From NCBI GenBank assembly GCA_963580455.1, contig OY756961.1, positions 19,635,001-19,699,000 on the forward strand: a DNA stretch of 64,000 nucleotides. Reading direction: 5' to 3'. The notes beneath the pieces are model-generated. The model was not told the origin of the DNA and ran no database searches. It saw nothing but the letters and a program-made list of their open reading frames with translations. Positions 35,129 through 47,289 of this stretch are shown piece after piece. The stretch's first letter is position 1, and each line of letters starts with the position of its first letter. A program made the position numbers and the translations under genes. Origin of the DNA: Euonymus europaeus. Its lineage: Eukaryota; Streptophyta; Magnoliopsida; Celastrales; Celastraceae.

Positions 35129-38100
35129 ATGGATTACAAGTCACATGTGGTTGGAGTCCAATCCAACCTTGAAGTAATTTTCTCTTTTTAGCTATTTAAA
35201 GCCTTCACTTTTTGTTGACATTGAACAATTTAATTTTAAGTATATGGGTTAGAAAGTTGCGTGTTACTATCTAAAGATTTTTGTGGTGGCAGATGGGAGC
35301 TCTAGATGAAAGGTCAACGCATGAGTTTGAGGATGAGAGTCTTTTTACCCCAGAAACAGGTGATAAGATGGAACCTATCCATGCAGTTGAACAAGGATCA
35401 TATCCTGGAGGTCCACTAGATGGTAGAGCCAATTCGTTGACAAATATTGTGTGTAGGAGCATAAAGATGGTAGTATTCTCAAGTAAACTTAACTTGCTTA
35501 TGCCATTTGGGCCTCTGGCAATTTTGGTCTATAAATCAACAGGTCATATGGTGAGTTTTCATATCTCATTTTTTGCTTTTGGTTGTAATAAGGTTGTTAA
35601 AGTTTGTTTGTGTAAAACTTTTTGGCATGAATTACAGGGTTGGGTCTTCTTTTTGACCTTAATGGGGATAACACCTCTCGCTGAGCGTTTAGGTTATGCT
35701 ACAGAGTAAGGATTTCAACTTCTCCCTCTAAAATGTCCTTTGTTTGTGTTGTTCGGTTCTAATATGCCTTTATTTCTATGATGTAGGCAGCTTGCTTTTT
35801 TCACTGGACCAACAGGCATGGATTACTGATGGAATTATGATGAAAACTGTATTACTGTTTTGTTTAAGAAGATTGAGATATGTACTGTTAAACTCTTTGT
35901 TGGCAAATACAAAGCATCTACTACATGTTCTTGCGGTTTTTCCTGCCTGCACCAGTAAAAAAGATCATTTATTGGCCTTCTCCGCCTTTTCCTTCCTATA
36001 CTAAAACAATTGCTATGGGTGAAGGTTCTTGGCTTAATTTTTGATGGCATAATTGCATTGAGTTTGCTATTTTATCTGACCCTTCTTGCGCATGATTAAC
36101 TGAATGGGTCTCTCTCCACCACCAACCTCCTGCCCCAACTTCTTTGTGGTGCAAAATTCTGGTTATTTGAATACAAGTCAATGTGTGCTTTTGGAACTTT
36201 CTGTCTTTTCGATATGTAATTCCTTTGTGGACTACTTACCATGTTTCCCATCGTAATGGGTGCAATTTTTTTATATTTTATTATGGGGTCATAAAAAGTA
36301 TGCTAGAATGCCTAAGGTTCATGTGTTTTTTGTGCCTGAAATATTTAAGTTAATATTGTGGCACAATAGCATCTTTCTCGTTGTTGGGCTTTTCTTTATT
36401 GTTTATCATGGATTGACTTAGCGAGTTGATTTTTGACTATTAGAATGGAATGTGTGCAGTTGGTGGTCTTCTTAATGCCACATTTGGAAATGCCACAGAA
36501 CTAATTATATCAATATATGCACTAAAAACCGGAATGTTGCGCGTTGTTCAGCTCTCATTACTCGGTTCAATTTTGTCAAACATGTTACTGGTGCTTGGAT
36601 GTGCATTCTTCTGTGGCGGGCTTGTGTGTCGCAGAAAGGAACAAGTGTTTAGCAAGGTAGCTAGTGAACGTCTCTAGCATGTGTATGCATATGAATTTTA
36701 CTTGTCTCTCTTCTTCTTTGTCATGGCTCCGCTAATGTTGCATGCAGGCTACTGCTGTTGTGAACTCAGGATTGCTGTTGATGGCAGTCATGGGCCTCTT
36801 ATTTCCTGCTGTCCTTCACTATACACACACTGAGGTGCATTTTGGGAGATCAGAATTAGCACTTTCAAGATTTAGCAGTTGTATTATGCTTGTGGCATAT
36901 GTTGCTTATCTTTTTTTCCAGTTAAAGAGCCAACAAGATCTTTATGTCCCTATTAATGAGGTTGGTTTAATATTATTAGAATGATAATAATTGTTAGTAG
37001 TTTGGGATACAGTAATTTGCAAATTGATCAATGGCATGAACCCAGGAAGAGAGCCAGAACGGTGAGAGCTCTAGTGATGATGATGAAGTTCCACAGATCT
37101 CTAAATGGGAGTCAATAATATGGCTTTCTATCATGAGCGCTTGGATCTCCATCCTATCAGAATATTTGGTTAATGCGATTGAGGTACTACCATTTTTTAC
37201 TTTCAATGGTTAACTAGATGGTCACTGTGAAATTTGTTTAGCCATGCTTCACTTAAAGGACTTCTAAAAGCTAGAGAAAATTTTCATTTCTAATTGTCAA
37301 GACAAATTTCTCCTAAATCTTTTCTTGGATGTGTGTACTATTTAGTCAAATCATATCATGTGATATTTCGAATGTTGACTTGGACATGCTTCTATAGATG
37401 TTGGCATGCAGTTTTAGTCCACCTACGTTATGTTTAGTTTATCTTCGGGTCCATATATGAACATATCGGAGTTCCATTAGGCAGACGTTTAGTTTATCTT
37501 CAGCTCCATATATGAACATATCAGAGTTACATTAGGCAGACAGCTATACGAAGAAATCTAGGTGTGTAGGACTGACATACGCTACCATGTGCTGAGATTT
37601 TTGTGATTTAATTTATTTGCTCAGCTACCATGTGCTGTTCATGTTTTGTGTATTATATTCTTAGCACATTTTTCTATCAGTCACACATTTGGTTTACTAG
37701 TTTTTTGTTCTTGTAAATTGTCTATTCCATGGGTTGTGAGCTCTTTCAGGTCATCTTGTGGTTTTTCAGGGAGCGTCTGTTGCTTGGAATATGCCAATTA
37801 CATTTATTAGTGTCGTCTTGCTCCCAATAGTGGGGAATGCAGCTGAGCATGCAAGTGCCATTATGTTCGCCATGAAAGACAAGCTTGTAGGAGAATCTTA
37901 AATTTTTGCTTTGTTACACTGTCTTTTAGTGCTAATTACGATGCCTCGTTATGATTCTAAGTTCATCTGCAGGATATATCCTTAGGAGTGGCAATAGGTT
38001 CGTCAACACAGATATCTATGTTTGGGGTAGGTTTTATACTTCACAGAAGTACTAGAGTAGTTTCACTTTCAGTAGTGTTTGTCCTTTCTTGATTTGCTGA

Positions 38101-38428
38101 TTATTGTTTCTATTTTATTCATGCTTTTATGTAAGTTTTGAGGTTTAAGAATTAATTATTTAGCATCTCTAAGCCCTTTTGATACCTAATCAATATCGGT
38201 AGGTCTGGTTACTAAATGCGAGTTGCATTAGTTATGAAATTTAGCATAGGAGTGGGTTGCAATAACCATGATTTTTCTAACAAAAAAAATGTCAAAGTTG
38301 CACTTCCTCATAGTCTTAAATTTCTGCTAACAATTGAAGAATTCACATAGGATAATCCTAAGTAATTTTTTTGTCTTGCAACACTTCATGCTATCTTTTT
38401 CGATGAGAATGTGTGAATGTCATGTCTA

Positions 38429-38467
<39 letters not shown>

Positions 38468-39133
38468 TGTCGATATGCACACATACACGCACAAATCATA
38501 CACCCTGATTTTCTCATTTATCAATTGATCAATACTTTTGTAACTGGTGGATGTGTGGTAATTAATGTTCTCGTTTCTTTTGGCATGAATATTTTCTAAA
38601 ATCTATGCTACTGCAATTTATGCAGATTCCTTTCTGTGTGGTTCTTGGGTGGATTATGGGTCGTCCTATGGACTTGAACTTTCAGCTTTTTGAGACAGCA
38701 ACTCTTTTCATAACCGCCATAGTCGTGGCTTTCTTTCTGCAGGTTCGTATATTGAGTATTGACTGCTGGGAAAGATAATCCGGTCATGGCTATTTATCTG
38801 TATGCAGTGATCATCCTCGATCATGTGTTTCATTTCTTATGCTACTTTTTGGCTTTCAATTTTCTCCTTGTATGCCAAGTTGGGGAAAGATTCCTTAATA
38901 CTCCTATGTCTTCTACTCAGGAAGGAACTTCTAATTACTTTAAAGGACTAATGCTTATTCTCTGCTATCTGATTGTGGCGGCAAGTTTCTTTGTGCATGA
39001 AGATCTTGATGCCAAAGGTTAGTTCTGCATGAAGCTTCCTTACAAGCTACTTACCATGTATGGATGTACGAGAATGCGGTCTTGTTAACTCTTTAGATGG
39101 GAATGCAATCGTGATTTTGCAGGTCAAACGTAG
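35129..39133 (+). CDS. CAX2: Vacuolar cation/proton exchanger, CAX2 type, 12 exons, 447 aa
   Basis: Exons 35129-35173, 35293-35550, 35638-35705, 35787-35815, 36460-36656, 36748-36960, 37046-37183, 37770-37886, 37973-38026, 38626-38742, 38921-39017 and 39123-39133 join in phase. CAX proteins use the vacuolar proton gradient to load Ca2+ and, in the CAX2 branch, Mn2+ and other metals. Both ion-binding signatures are present: [13 protein letters not shown] (about residues 143-155) and [13 protein letters not shown] (about 338-350). They lie in two halves joined by the acidic linker [14 protein letters not shown] (271-284). Eleven or so hydrophobic segments fit the family, and the end is [21 protein letters not shown]. 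The N-terminal extension of about 70 residues is the variable regulatory part. The start at 35129 is inferred; 35293 is an in-frame alternative. Length matches the family (about 440). All splice sites are GT-AG except intron 4. Confidence 0.93.
35816..36459 (+). other. GC-AG intron in the CAX2-like gene
   Basis: The protein needs the codon break CCA ACA G|TT GGT (Gly-Pro-Thr-Val-Gly). The donor after ACAG is GCATGG, not GT, and the acceptor is TGTGCAG at 36459. GC-AG introns are a known minor class spliced by the U2 spliceosome. Confidence 0.85.
38429..38470. repeat. Compound microsatellite (CT)n(GT)n
   Basis: About 11 CT units followed by 10 GT units in the intron before exon 10 of the CAX2-like gene. 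Likely length-polymorphic. Confidence 0.95.
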
Positions 39134-39371
39134 TTAATGGAAGAAGCAATCAATTCCGGACACCCTAAAAGAAAAGGGAAAAAAAGAGATGAGAAAAAGC
39201 AATAAAAGCAGCCGATCCAAGACGGATTGCTAAATGTTCTGGTCCTGGATGCTACTGTATATGTACCAAACCTTTAAATAATCCATTTTTTTTAATCTTC
39301 CATTTTGTGCGTGTTCAGTTCATGTCATTGAACAGATACCCCGCTAGTTTTGTTAGAAACAAGGTTGGTGG

Positions 39372-40785
39372 TTTTTTTTATTTTTTTATAAAAGAGGGCG
39401 GTACCTCATTAATTTTATTAAAACCTCAGTTACGGCGGAGGAACTAGACAGACCAAGCCTAATACTACAGCTGCCAACCTTGCTTTCTCAAGAAGAAATC
39501 CAGATTCCCAGCTTCCCCACTTCCACTAAACTTGCCCCTAAACACAACTGCTAGCTGAACAAACACCAAACATAGGCAGACTCCCTTTACAAGCCTCACG
39601 CAGCAAACCAATTACTCCAAACATAATCTTGTGACATAGCCCTGCCAAACCAAAAACTCTTCTTAGCGGCGAAACGCCCCTCACTGAACTAGACTATCCA
39701 AGCACAAGAATGACCAACACCACCAAACCTAGACTCCCCACACTGCAGCAGCAAAGAACAACCACAAACAACCACACATGAGCTGCTCAAAACAACAAGA
39801 AGAAAGAGCCTGCCACCTTTTTTGCACACGGCCAAAAAGGCAAGAAAAGCAAAGATCAGAAGCAACCAATCACAAATTCAGCCCCAAGACGAGCCACCAG
39901 AACTTAAATGAAGGAATCTGAACAGATAAAAAAACCAACCAAAAGCATCAAAAACCAAACTTCCAAGATGCACGCCTAAACACCAGCCACAAACTATGAC
40001 CAGCAGGATGCCGCACAAACACCAAAATAATAACAACTCTAAAATTCCAACACCCAGCCATCCAAACACATGCCTAACACCAGCCAAAGACTAAGACCAC
40101 CAGCCAAAGACTAAGACCAGCAGGACGCCTAGCACCAGCCATTAGACCAGCAGGACGCCGTGCAAGCAAGATTGCACGCCTAGCACCAGCCATTAGACTA
40201 AGAAAAAAGACAAAGCAACTAATCCTCCACAAGCCAAGCAACTCCCAAGGATTTGGGCAAGACTGCCTCAACCAGTTTATGGCATTAATAGAATCCGATT
40301 CAATAATAAGGTTGTTTATATTACTTGAATTTTGACTGACCGAAATTTTGACCCACCATTGCATGATTTTGTAACAAATTTTCAAAGAATCTTGACGGAG
40401 AAGGAGAAGATGATCTACCGTTTCAATCATTTGACGGCAAAAAGGGCATAAAGCATTTTCTTGATCAATAATACCCATACGTAACAATTTATCCCCAGTA
40501 TTTAGCCTTCCTTTGACTGCCAACCAAATAAAAAATTCTACCTTTGGGGGAGCGCATCCTTTCCAAACTGAACTGGACACCATATCCATATTGCTTGTTT
40601 CATTTGATTCAGAGGCTGCTATTAGAGACTTGATAGAGAAGAGGCCATCAACTGAATGTCTCCAAACTATTTTATCAGATTTTCCAGAACACAAAATAGA
40701 CTTTCCAATAATATCTAGAAGCAAGCTCTCTTTGGTAGAAAAGAATTGCTTAAGGGGTAGAAAATTTTGAGAATTCTCTAATTTT
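39372..40785 (-). mobile_element. 5'-truncated LINE, minus strand
   Basis: Reading the minus strand, a zinc-binding RT tail and RNase H fragment (from about 40785) is followed by a long 3' region. That region ends in TTTTAATAAAATT and a T-rich run on plus (39372-39390), which is an A-rich tail on minus. This is the expected form of a 5'-truncated LINE. A clear target-site duplication was not found. Short imperfect repeats of AGACCAGCAGGACGCC and CACCAGCCATTAGAC lie at about 40085-40200. The insertion lies about 240 bp after the CAX2 stop. Confidence 0.75.
40074..40770 (-). pseudogene. LINE reverse transcriptase C-terminal zinc-binding domain
   Basis: The minus-strand frame reads KIVWRHSVDGLFSIKS, VWKGCAPPKVEFFIWL, LNTGDKLLRMGI and LCPFCRQMIETVDHLLL. 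This is the zf-RVT domain with its Cys pair and His. A partial RNase H-like segment with IIESDSINAINWL follows. The frame then runs into low-complexity repeats. The polymerase domain is absent, so it is a dead 3' piece. It is in the opposite orientation to the LINE at 3-6 kb. Confidence 0.88.
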
Positions 40786-41731
40786 TTTCTTTATATATGA
40801 TCATTTTCAGGCTTTTTTCTTTGTATAACCTACTTTATTGTGGTAAGATTGACTGAAATGTAAAGATCCTTAGCAATCCTTAGTGGCATGCCAACGCTCT
40901 AGGGCAGGCACTCTTAGAAAATTTGATTCTCTATTACACATAAAACCAGTGCACGAGTATAACTGATTGATCTGTATCCAACAAGTTTTTCCTAGAATCT
41001 AGTATTCAGGTCTTTGGTAGTATTGTGGTGTTGTCTATTTACCTATTATTTATTTATAAAGTTGGCTAGGCAAGCCGACACGTGGAAAGCTAATTTGCAG
41101 ACACTTTTCCGCTTACTCCCACAAGGGTGTAGGTGAAATAATATAGTTTTCGTTTAGGTGGATGGACTTTTACCACAAAACGTCGCCTTTTTTTTTGCAG
41201 AGGTGAAACAATGTAGTTTTTGTATTGGATATGCTTTGGTTCGATCTTGGCTCCCTCATATGGCGAGTGCGAAGGGGGTGTGGTGTCGACCAATTGGATC
41301 TTCCCCTTGGCTTTTTCAGTGTTTGATTTAGGTGAAAAGGCACTTTCTATAGTTTGTTTCTCATTATTCTTTCCTCAAATTCTTTCACATGGTGGATTAT
41401 AAGTTCCTTACTTTTGTACAAGTTAACCTCATTCACCCACAAAAAATTCGAAGTTGTTCTAGTTTTTGTTTCATTTTCTTTTGTCTACTGTGTCTGTCAC
41501 TTTCTACAATTTGTTTCTCATTCTTCTCTCCTCAAATTATTTCGTGTGGTGGGTTATAAATTCCTTACTTTTTTTGCATGTTGACCTCATTCTGCCAAAA
41601 ATCCCACTGCTGTTGCTCATGGAAACTGGCTCAACATTCTTGATTGTGATGCACCAACACAACTTATGAGACCTCTGGAGAAGAACACAATGTATGTGAT
41701 TGCTTTGTGAACAAAATCACTTTGATATGTC
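40786..41731. other. Intergenic, no gene seen
   Basis: T-rich DNA with a partial direct repeat: CACTTTCTATAGTTTGTTTC at 41340 resembles CACTTTCTACAATTTGTTTC at 41497, and TCATTCT...CTCCTCAAATT follows both. This indicates an old local duplication. No coding was recognised. Confidence 0.5.
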
Positions 41732-42345
41732 CAGTGTTATCAAAATGCCCAACATGAGCTCTTAAAGCGAGAACTGATGGGATGCAAAGGGGTCATACCT
41801 CGCTTCATCTCGCACTGCTTGGATTTTACGAGCGCAAAGAAGCTCCTACTTCTAGCAAAGAGTGACACAATGAGAAGTGCCATTTTTGCTCGTGTCAGTG
41901 CTAATTGGGCTGGGCTTGGGTTTATTGTTAACCCAACCCCAAATTGAAGCCACTGCTGCTCATCGAAGGTGAAGGCGTGAAGCTATTCGATCTCTGTGGA
42001 GAAGCTATTCCATCTTTTTGGCTTGAAGTTGTTCCTCAGTTTGTCTCTCTTTGATTTTCAAATCTGATATTTTTAGGAAGATGATCTTTGACTTTTTTAT
42101 GTTGATATTGTATCCGTATTGATTTTTTGTTGTCTGTATGGGTATCAATTGCTTAACTGATGATATTGTACGAGTATGACTATTTTTCTGTCTAGAATTT
42201 CAATCAGTTGGACACTTCATAGAGTTGAGTTTGTTTATATTAGTTCCATCCCATTTGACCTAATTTAATTAAATAAACTCATTAACTTAAATAACCATTA
42301 TGTATTTCTTTTTTCAAAAATTCAGCATATTAAAGAATAAAATTA

Positions 42346-45300
42346 ATGGTGAACGAAGGGATATCATCGAGCTCGTCCCCTAACTCTAATCAGAAGGATC
42401 AAGGTTGGACATATAGTTATAGTTGTTGGTCGCTAAAATTAATTTTAGAACATGCGGAAGCCTCTTATGGATCGTTCTTAGCATAGGTACAAATCAAAAA
42501 TTTAATCGGAAGCCAATCAACCCTAAATTGTTACACGCCTATCAAGTGTTATCCTAGATCCAATTAATTTTGTAATTAATCCTAGCATGCTTCTAGTATT
42601 AATTTCATACAAAATAATTCTTAGATCTAAACATACAATCATGGCATGAAGAAGGTTAGAAGAAGAATACCAACCTCTTTACTATCGAGGTCCAACGTGC
42701 TATCCGTCTTGATCACGAACTCAACACTTGATCACGAACACACGAACGGATCTTGAACACACCCTTTGTTTGATCACACCTCTTGATCACGAACCACCAA
42801 TTTAGAAAACAAGAATCACCAAGAATAGCCTATGTTGTTTCCTAGGTATTCTCTTTAATCTCCTTGCGAAAAAGCAAAGCAAAAAACCCAATTGGTAGTG
42901 AACCAAAAGAATCTCACACGGCTCCCTCTCTAGGAACACTCGGCTCCTTTTTATTGGAAAAAATCACTTGGTTGTTTTCTATTGAATGAATCACACGGCC
43001 AGCCCTTTTTATTTTATAAAATAAAACTTTTCATTGTGTTAAAAAAGTCTCCTTTTAGGTTTTGTTTTCCTAATCCAAATGGAACTAGGAAAAAACAAAA
43101 CGGTGGCCATCCTTATCCATTCATAGAAAAATTGTTGTGTTTATATATATAACAAATCATTATTTGAGTTGACTTCTAATCCAAATTGGATTCAAAGCCA
43201 AAACAAATATGTAATACTTTTAACAAGCATAATCGGTGCCCAAATTATCCACAATGGGCCGGCCATATATTGCTATGCAATGACATGGTTTAAGCCTAGC
43301 TTGGCCCAATATTTCAAGAATTCAAGGCTCAAATTTGTTTTGTTCCTTGGTCCATTCTTGACTTTAATTTGTTTTTGATTATGTAAAATATTTATTTTAC
43401 AATCTAAATCAAAACTCTGAGATTTGTTATTTTTACATAAATACACTTACAAGAATTTTGTATATCTTAACAAAAACTATTTTATCTTAGGGTTATCTTT
43501 GGAAAACCAAAACCCAATAAAATTGTATCTATTTGTTATACAAATTCCATTCTTGTAACTTTTCCAACAACCGTTGTGATATGATAAATTTTGCCGATCT
43601 TCCTTAAATAGGACAAGAGAATATATATAGAGCTACCAAGGGGACTCCGCAGGACATACATATTGTGGCTCCCGAAATATTATTCTTTACCGTCAAACTC
43701 TATGACTAGGAATAATATAACAATCCAATGTTCGTCTGACACTACCTGAACTTTGGATGCACTCCCCAATATGTACGATTCTTACATCGAGGCTTTTCCA
43801 TAATTAGAAACCTATCCCTGACCTATGGGAAGTGTACTTGCATATCCTCCATGCAACACCCGGTAAGATGGAGTGAATTTATTCATACTATCAAACACTC
43901 CAAAATCCATATTTTCTCTGAGCTCCAGATTCCTTTATATCTATCCTCTAAGCGTATTAAATTGACCCGTCGATCAATTTAATTCACAACGCTTGATTCG
44001 TTAGAATCACTATGCATAGTTTTTAGATAGATTAATTTGAACCTCTCAGATGGGTGCTTACACTTTCATAACTGAAAGTACATGAATGACTATTTTGTAG
44101 GTATGCGCTTATTCCCCAGTGGCATACATCCAAATCATCAAGATTTTGACAATAGTGTGTGTCTCACTTATTGATGAATCAAAATGCACACGCTATAAGT
44201 ATAAACGTATTGACCTACTCAAGCTTGAGATATACCGTACTCCCATAGCTATAGGATGAACAACTCTTTGATAGCACGTTTCTAGTTGTTCATTCCTATG
44301 TAAGTCCGTCAATGTATATGTCCACATACACACTAGTGCACCAATCCGAGAATCCTCTCAAACGGTCAAGACAAACCATTCCCCTAATTGGAGATGTCCA
44401 TGCACTACAACCTATATCAACAAAGTGCCTAACTTTGTTAATCTGGTTGTGACTAATGATTTAGAATGTAATAATGAATCTTGTGTCAATCTATACTCAC
44501 ACTATAAGTGTATCTGAGTATCCAAGATTCACATATCTAACATCCTTAGACCTTGTTAGAACATTCACATATAAATGAAATATTTAAAATAAAACATTTA
44601 AAACACAAATGCAATCATAAAATGTTTATTCTTGAATTTCAGAATTGTCTTTACATGGTATGTTTTTTAGGACATCATCCCAACAATAGTCTGAATCCTA
44701 ATGATGCTACTACAATGACTAGTACGTTTTGTAGAAAAACTTCTAGAGGAGTTATTTATCGACAAAAGAAACACTTAATTGGGAAGTCAAGAAATGTCAA
44801 AACTTGTACGAAATGCCCTCCAGAAGTTATAAGTGAGATAGAAAACTATGTGAATATGGAGAAAATGGCAAAATCTGCCGCTATAGAAGTTGAACAAGTG
44901 ACTAGTAAAGGCCAAAGATTGAAAGCTAAAAGTAAACAAAGTTCGCAAAACTAACCAAAATGACTTATTTGAAAGAGTAAGATTGCAATGATGTTCATGA
45001 GGCAAGAAGATAAGGGAGTCTAATTGAGCATGAGACAACCCAATATCAAAGATGCAATGACAATGAATTACAAGCTTGAGCTATTCAACATATAGCTTTT
45101 TTTTTTTTACATATCCTTCAGTGTAGACTAGTTAGATAGTTTCAAAAAAGATGATCGAAGTTATAGGGATGCATGGACCAAATTTGAAAGCTCCTAGCTA
45201 TCAAAAGTTAAGAGTTTCACTTTTGAAAAAGGAGGTGTCTTATACAATAGAGTTGATGAAGAGTCATAAGGAAGATGGTCGAAGCATGGATGCTCCATAA

Positions 45301-46440
45301 TGTTAGATGCTTGGACTGATAGAAGACAAATAACAATAATCAACTTTAATAAATTGTTCTCTAGTAAAAATATTTGTGAAGTTTGTTGATGCTTTCAATT
45401 ATGTGAAAAATGGAGACAAATTGTTTGATTTGCTTGATAAGTTTGTGGATGCTTTTAGTCCACACTTGTATTGGACTCCATTTACTGCTCATTACATTGA
45501 TATTTTCTTAGAAGATATTGGAAAGATCAATAGATTCAAAAAGACTTTGGCTAAGTCATTAACTTTGGTTGGTTACATTTATAATCACACTAGGGTTTTG
45601 AACATGATGAGAAAGTTTACTAAGAAAATGGAATTGGTGAGACATGGGGTGACATGCTTCACAACTAATTTTCTTACATTGCAAAGCGTTTATAAGCAAA
45701 AGTAAATTGTTGTAAGCATGTTTACTTTTGTTGAATGGATGCAAAGTAAAGGGGCCAAGAATGTAAAGGATAGAAGAGCTGTTGAAGAGTGTTTTTAATG
45801 AATTTTTGGAAGAATGTCATTTATACACTTAAATTTATGTGTCACCTTATTCATGTGTTATGAATTATTGATAATGAGAATAAGTTGACGATAGTTGATC
45901 ATATTTGTTTGAATGGTATTGATGATAGCAATGAGTGATTAATTGGGAAAATGGAGAAAGATGAATCAATGTTTGAGAATGATAGTTTGATCCAATGGTA
46001 GTAAGATCGAGGAAAACTAAGTCCCCTATTAATTATTAACTCATTCTTAAGAATTAAATTGACTTTGGTTGTTTTCTTGATTTCTCATTTATGTTTGTAT
46101 TTGTTTGTTAGTTCAATGGTGGAGTATGTATGGATTTTTAGTGCATACTTTACAAATATTAGTGATCAAAATCCTCAATTTGACTTGTAATACATTCGGC
46201 TATGAGAGCAATGGGAGCATATTTAAACATGTAAGTTTTGTTTTTAAATATGAATTTTTAATTTCAATTTCAAAACAAAAGGACCTAAAGTTTGGTCATT
46301 ATTGTTTCCAATTTTTCATTTCTTGGTCTTTATTTTTGAAACATATTCACACTAAAAAGAGGAATCGGCTTGAACATCAAACCTTCAAGATTTAGTCTAT
46401 GTCACGTATAATCAAACTTTAAAGGCTCAATATGTGTTTT
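42346..46440 (+). pseudogene. hAT transposase (BED finger, DUF659, dimerisation domain), broken
   Basis: The frame from the ATG at 42346 reads a Ser-rich start, then DQGWTYS, and is cut at 42423 by the solo LTR. It resumes at 44691 in the same frame with the BED zinc finger (TFCRKTSRGVIYRQKKHL; TCTKCPPEV) to the stop at 44954. DUF659 follows in changing frames: MIEVIGMHGPNLKAPSYQ near 45149, HGCSIMLDAWTDRRQ near 45286-45330. The catalytic core pieces HLYWTPFTAHYIDIFLEDIG and YIYNHTRVLNMMRKF are at 45465-45610. The C-terminal dimerisation domain (QWWSMYGFLVHTLQ; HTKKRNRLEHQ) is at 46114-46375, with a spacer. Multiple stops and frameshifts make it inactive independently of the LTR. Confidence 0.85.
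42424..44685 (-). mobile_element. Solo LTR (2262 bp) with perfect 5-bp target duplication
   Basis: The ends are TGTTGG and CCAACA, i.e. standard TG...CA. The flanking pentamers are identical: ATAGT at 42419-42423 and at 44686-44690. The flanking DNA is one hAT exon, so the pre-insertion site is known exactly. There is no primer site, polypurine tract or coding inside. Orientation on minus is inferred because the minus strand starts TGTTGGGATGATGTCC, a common Ty1-copia LTR opening. A shorter relative lies at 986-2347. Confidence 0.9.
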
Positions 46441-47289
46441 TGGTGAGAAAAGTACTCTGAATACAGTCGTGGATGTAGGCATCGATTTGCTGAACCACGT
46501 TAAAATCATATGTCCTATTTGCTTGATTTCTTGTTTGCTTTTGCTTTTACTTTTGTTTTGTTTTTTGATTCGTTCTTACACTTAGAACATAGTCCCAAAA
46601 AAGGGGTGAAAGTGCATGGAAGAGAATGGCCACCAAAGGTTACAAGCACACGAAGAATAAATTGTAAAACTGACTTAAGATTGAAAATGCTACAAAAGAA
46701 AATTACTTGTTCTTAAGAGTCTTTGATTGATCAGACCTTGTAAAATCTAAAATTTAAGGTTATATACATTTCTAAATTTTTTTTTTATCAATATGTACAG
46801 CTTGATTCATGGGATTGTTTCTAGGTGTCATATGTTCTTCCTTCTGCCTAGTAGTGATCGACTAATTGGTTCTGCTTTAATTGCCATAAGCGCTCCACAT
46901 CTTAGTACTGCTTGATCTCCTTCGGGCCATTATCTCCATATTAGCCAATTATTTCTTCCCTTAGTGTGTCCAAATAACTAACACCTCTTTTTTGCTCAAT
47001 CTAACATGGCTTCTTGACCAATTTATCTTACCCTAGTATATGTACTCGTCCAGGTGCCTTGGTCGGTTCAATTTGCTCAGATCCCCAACTCGTTCAACCT
47101 AGTTTTGACCTGACCATTGACTCAGTCTGTGTTGAATGATATTATGGTGCCACCTGGAATTTGTACAATTTTATATCCAACAAACGCAAAATCATAGCTA
47201 CCATGAAAGATCAACCGACCACTCTCAAATTGCTCAAAACAATACTAGATTTGACTCATGTTTTATTATTTTTTATGTCTTGTCTAGTG
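46441..47289. other. No gene; possible LTR scraps
   Basis: GTGGATGTAGGC with GAACCACGTTAAA at about 46468-46505 is a motif pair I associate with copia LTRs. Otherwise no coding or boundaries were seen. Confidence 0.4.

Larger units (their letters stand above)
41732..46440 (+). mobile_element. hAT-superfamily element, interrupted by a solo LTR
   Basis: CAGTGTTATCAAAATGC at 41732 resembles a hAT terminal inverted repeat. It is followed by AGCTC/GCGAG-rich sub-terminal sequence, a 5' leader and a BED-finger/DUF659/dimerisation-type transposase reading to about 46440. A matching right terminus was not found, so the 3' edge is given as the end of recognisable coding. The 2.26-kb LTR at 42424-44685 lies inside. 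Confidence 0.65.

Noticed and set aside
38334..38599. Two overlapping small open frames in a CAX2 intron
   Set aside because: They arise from the CT/GT microsatellite and are not conserved coding.
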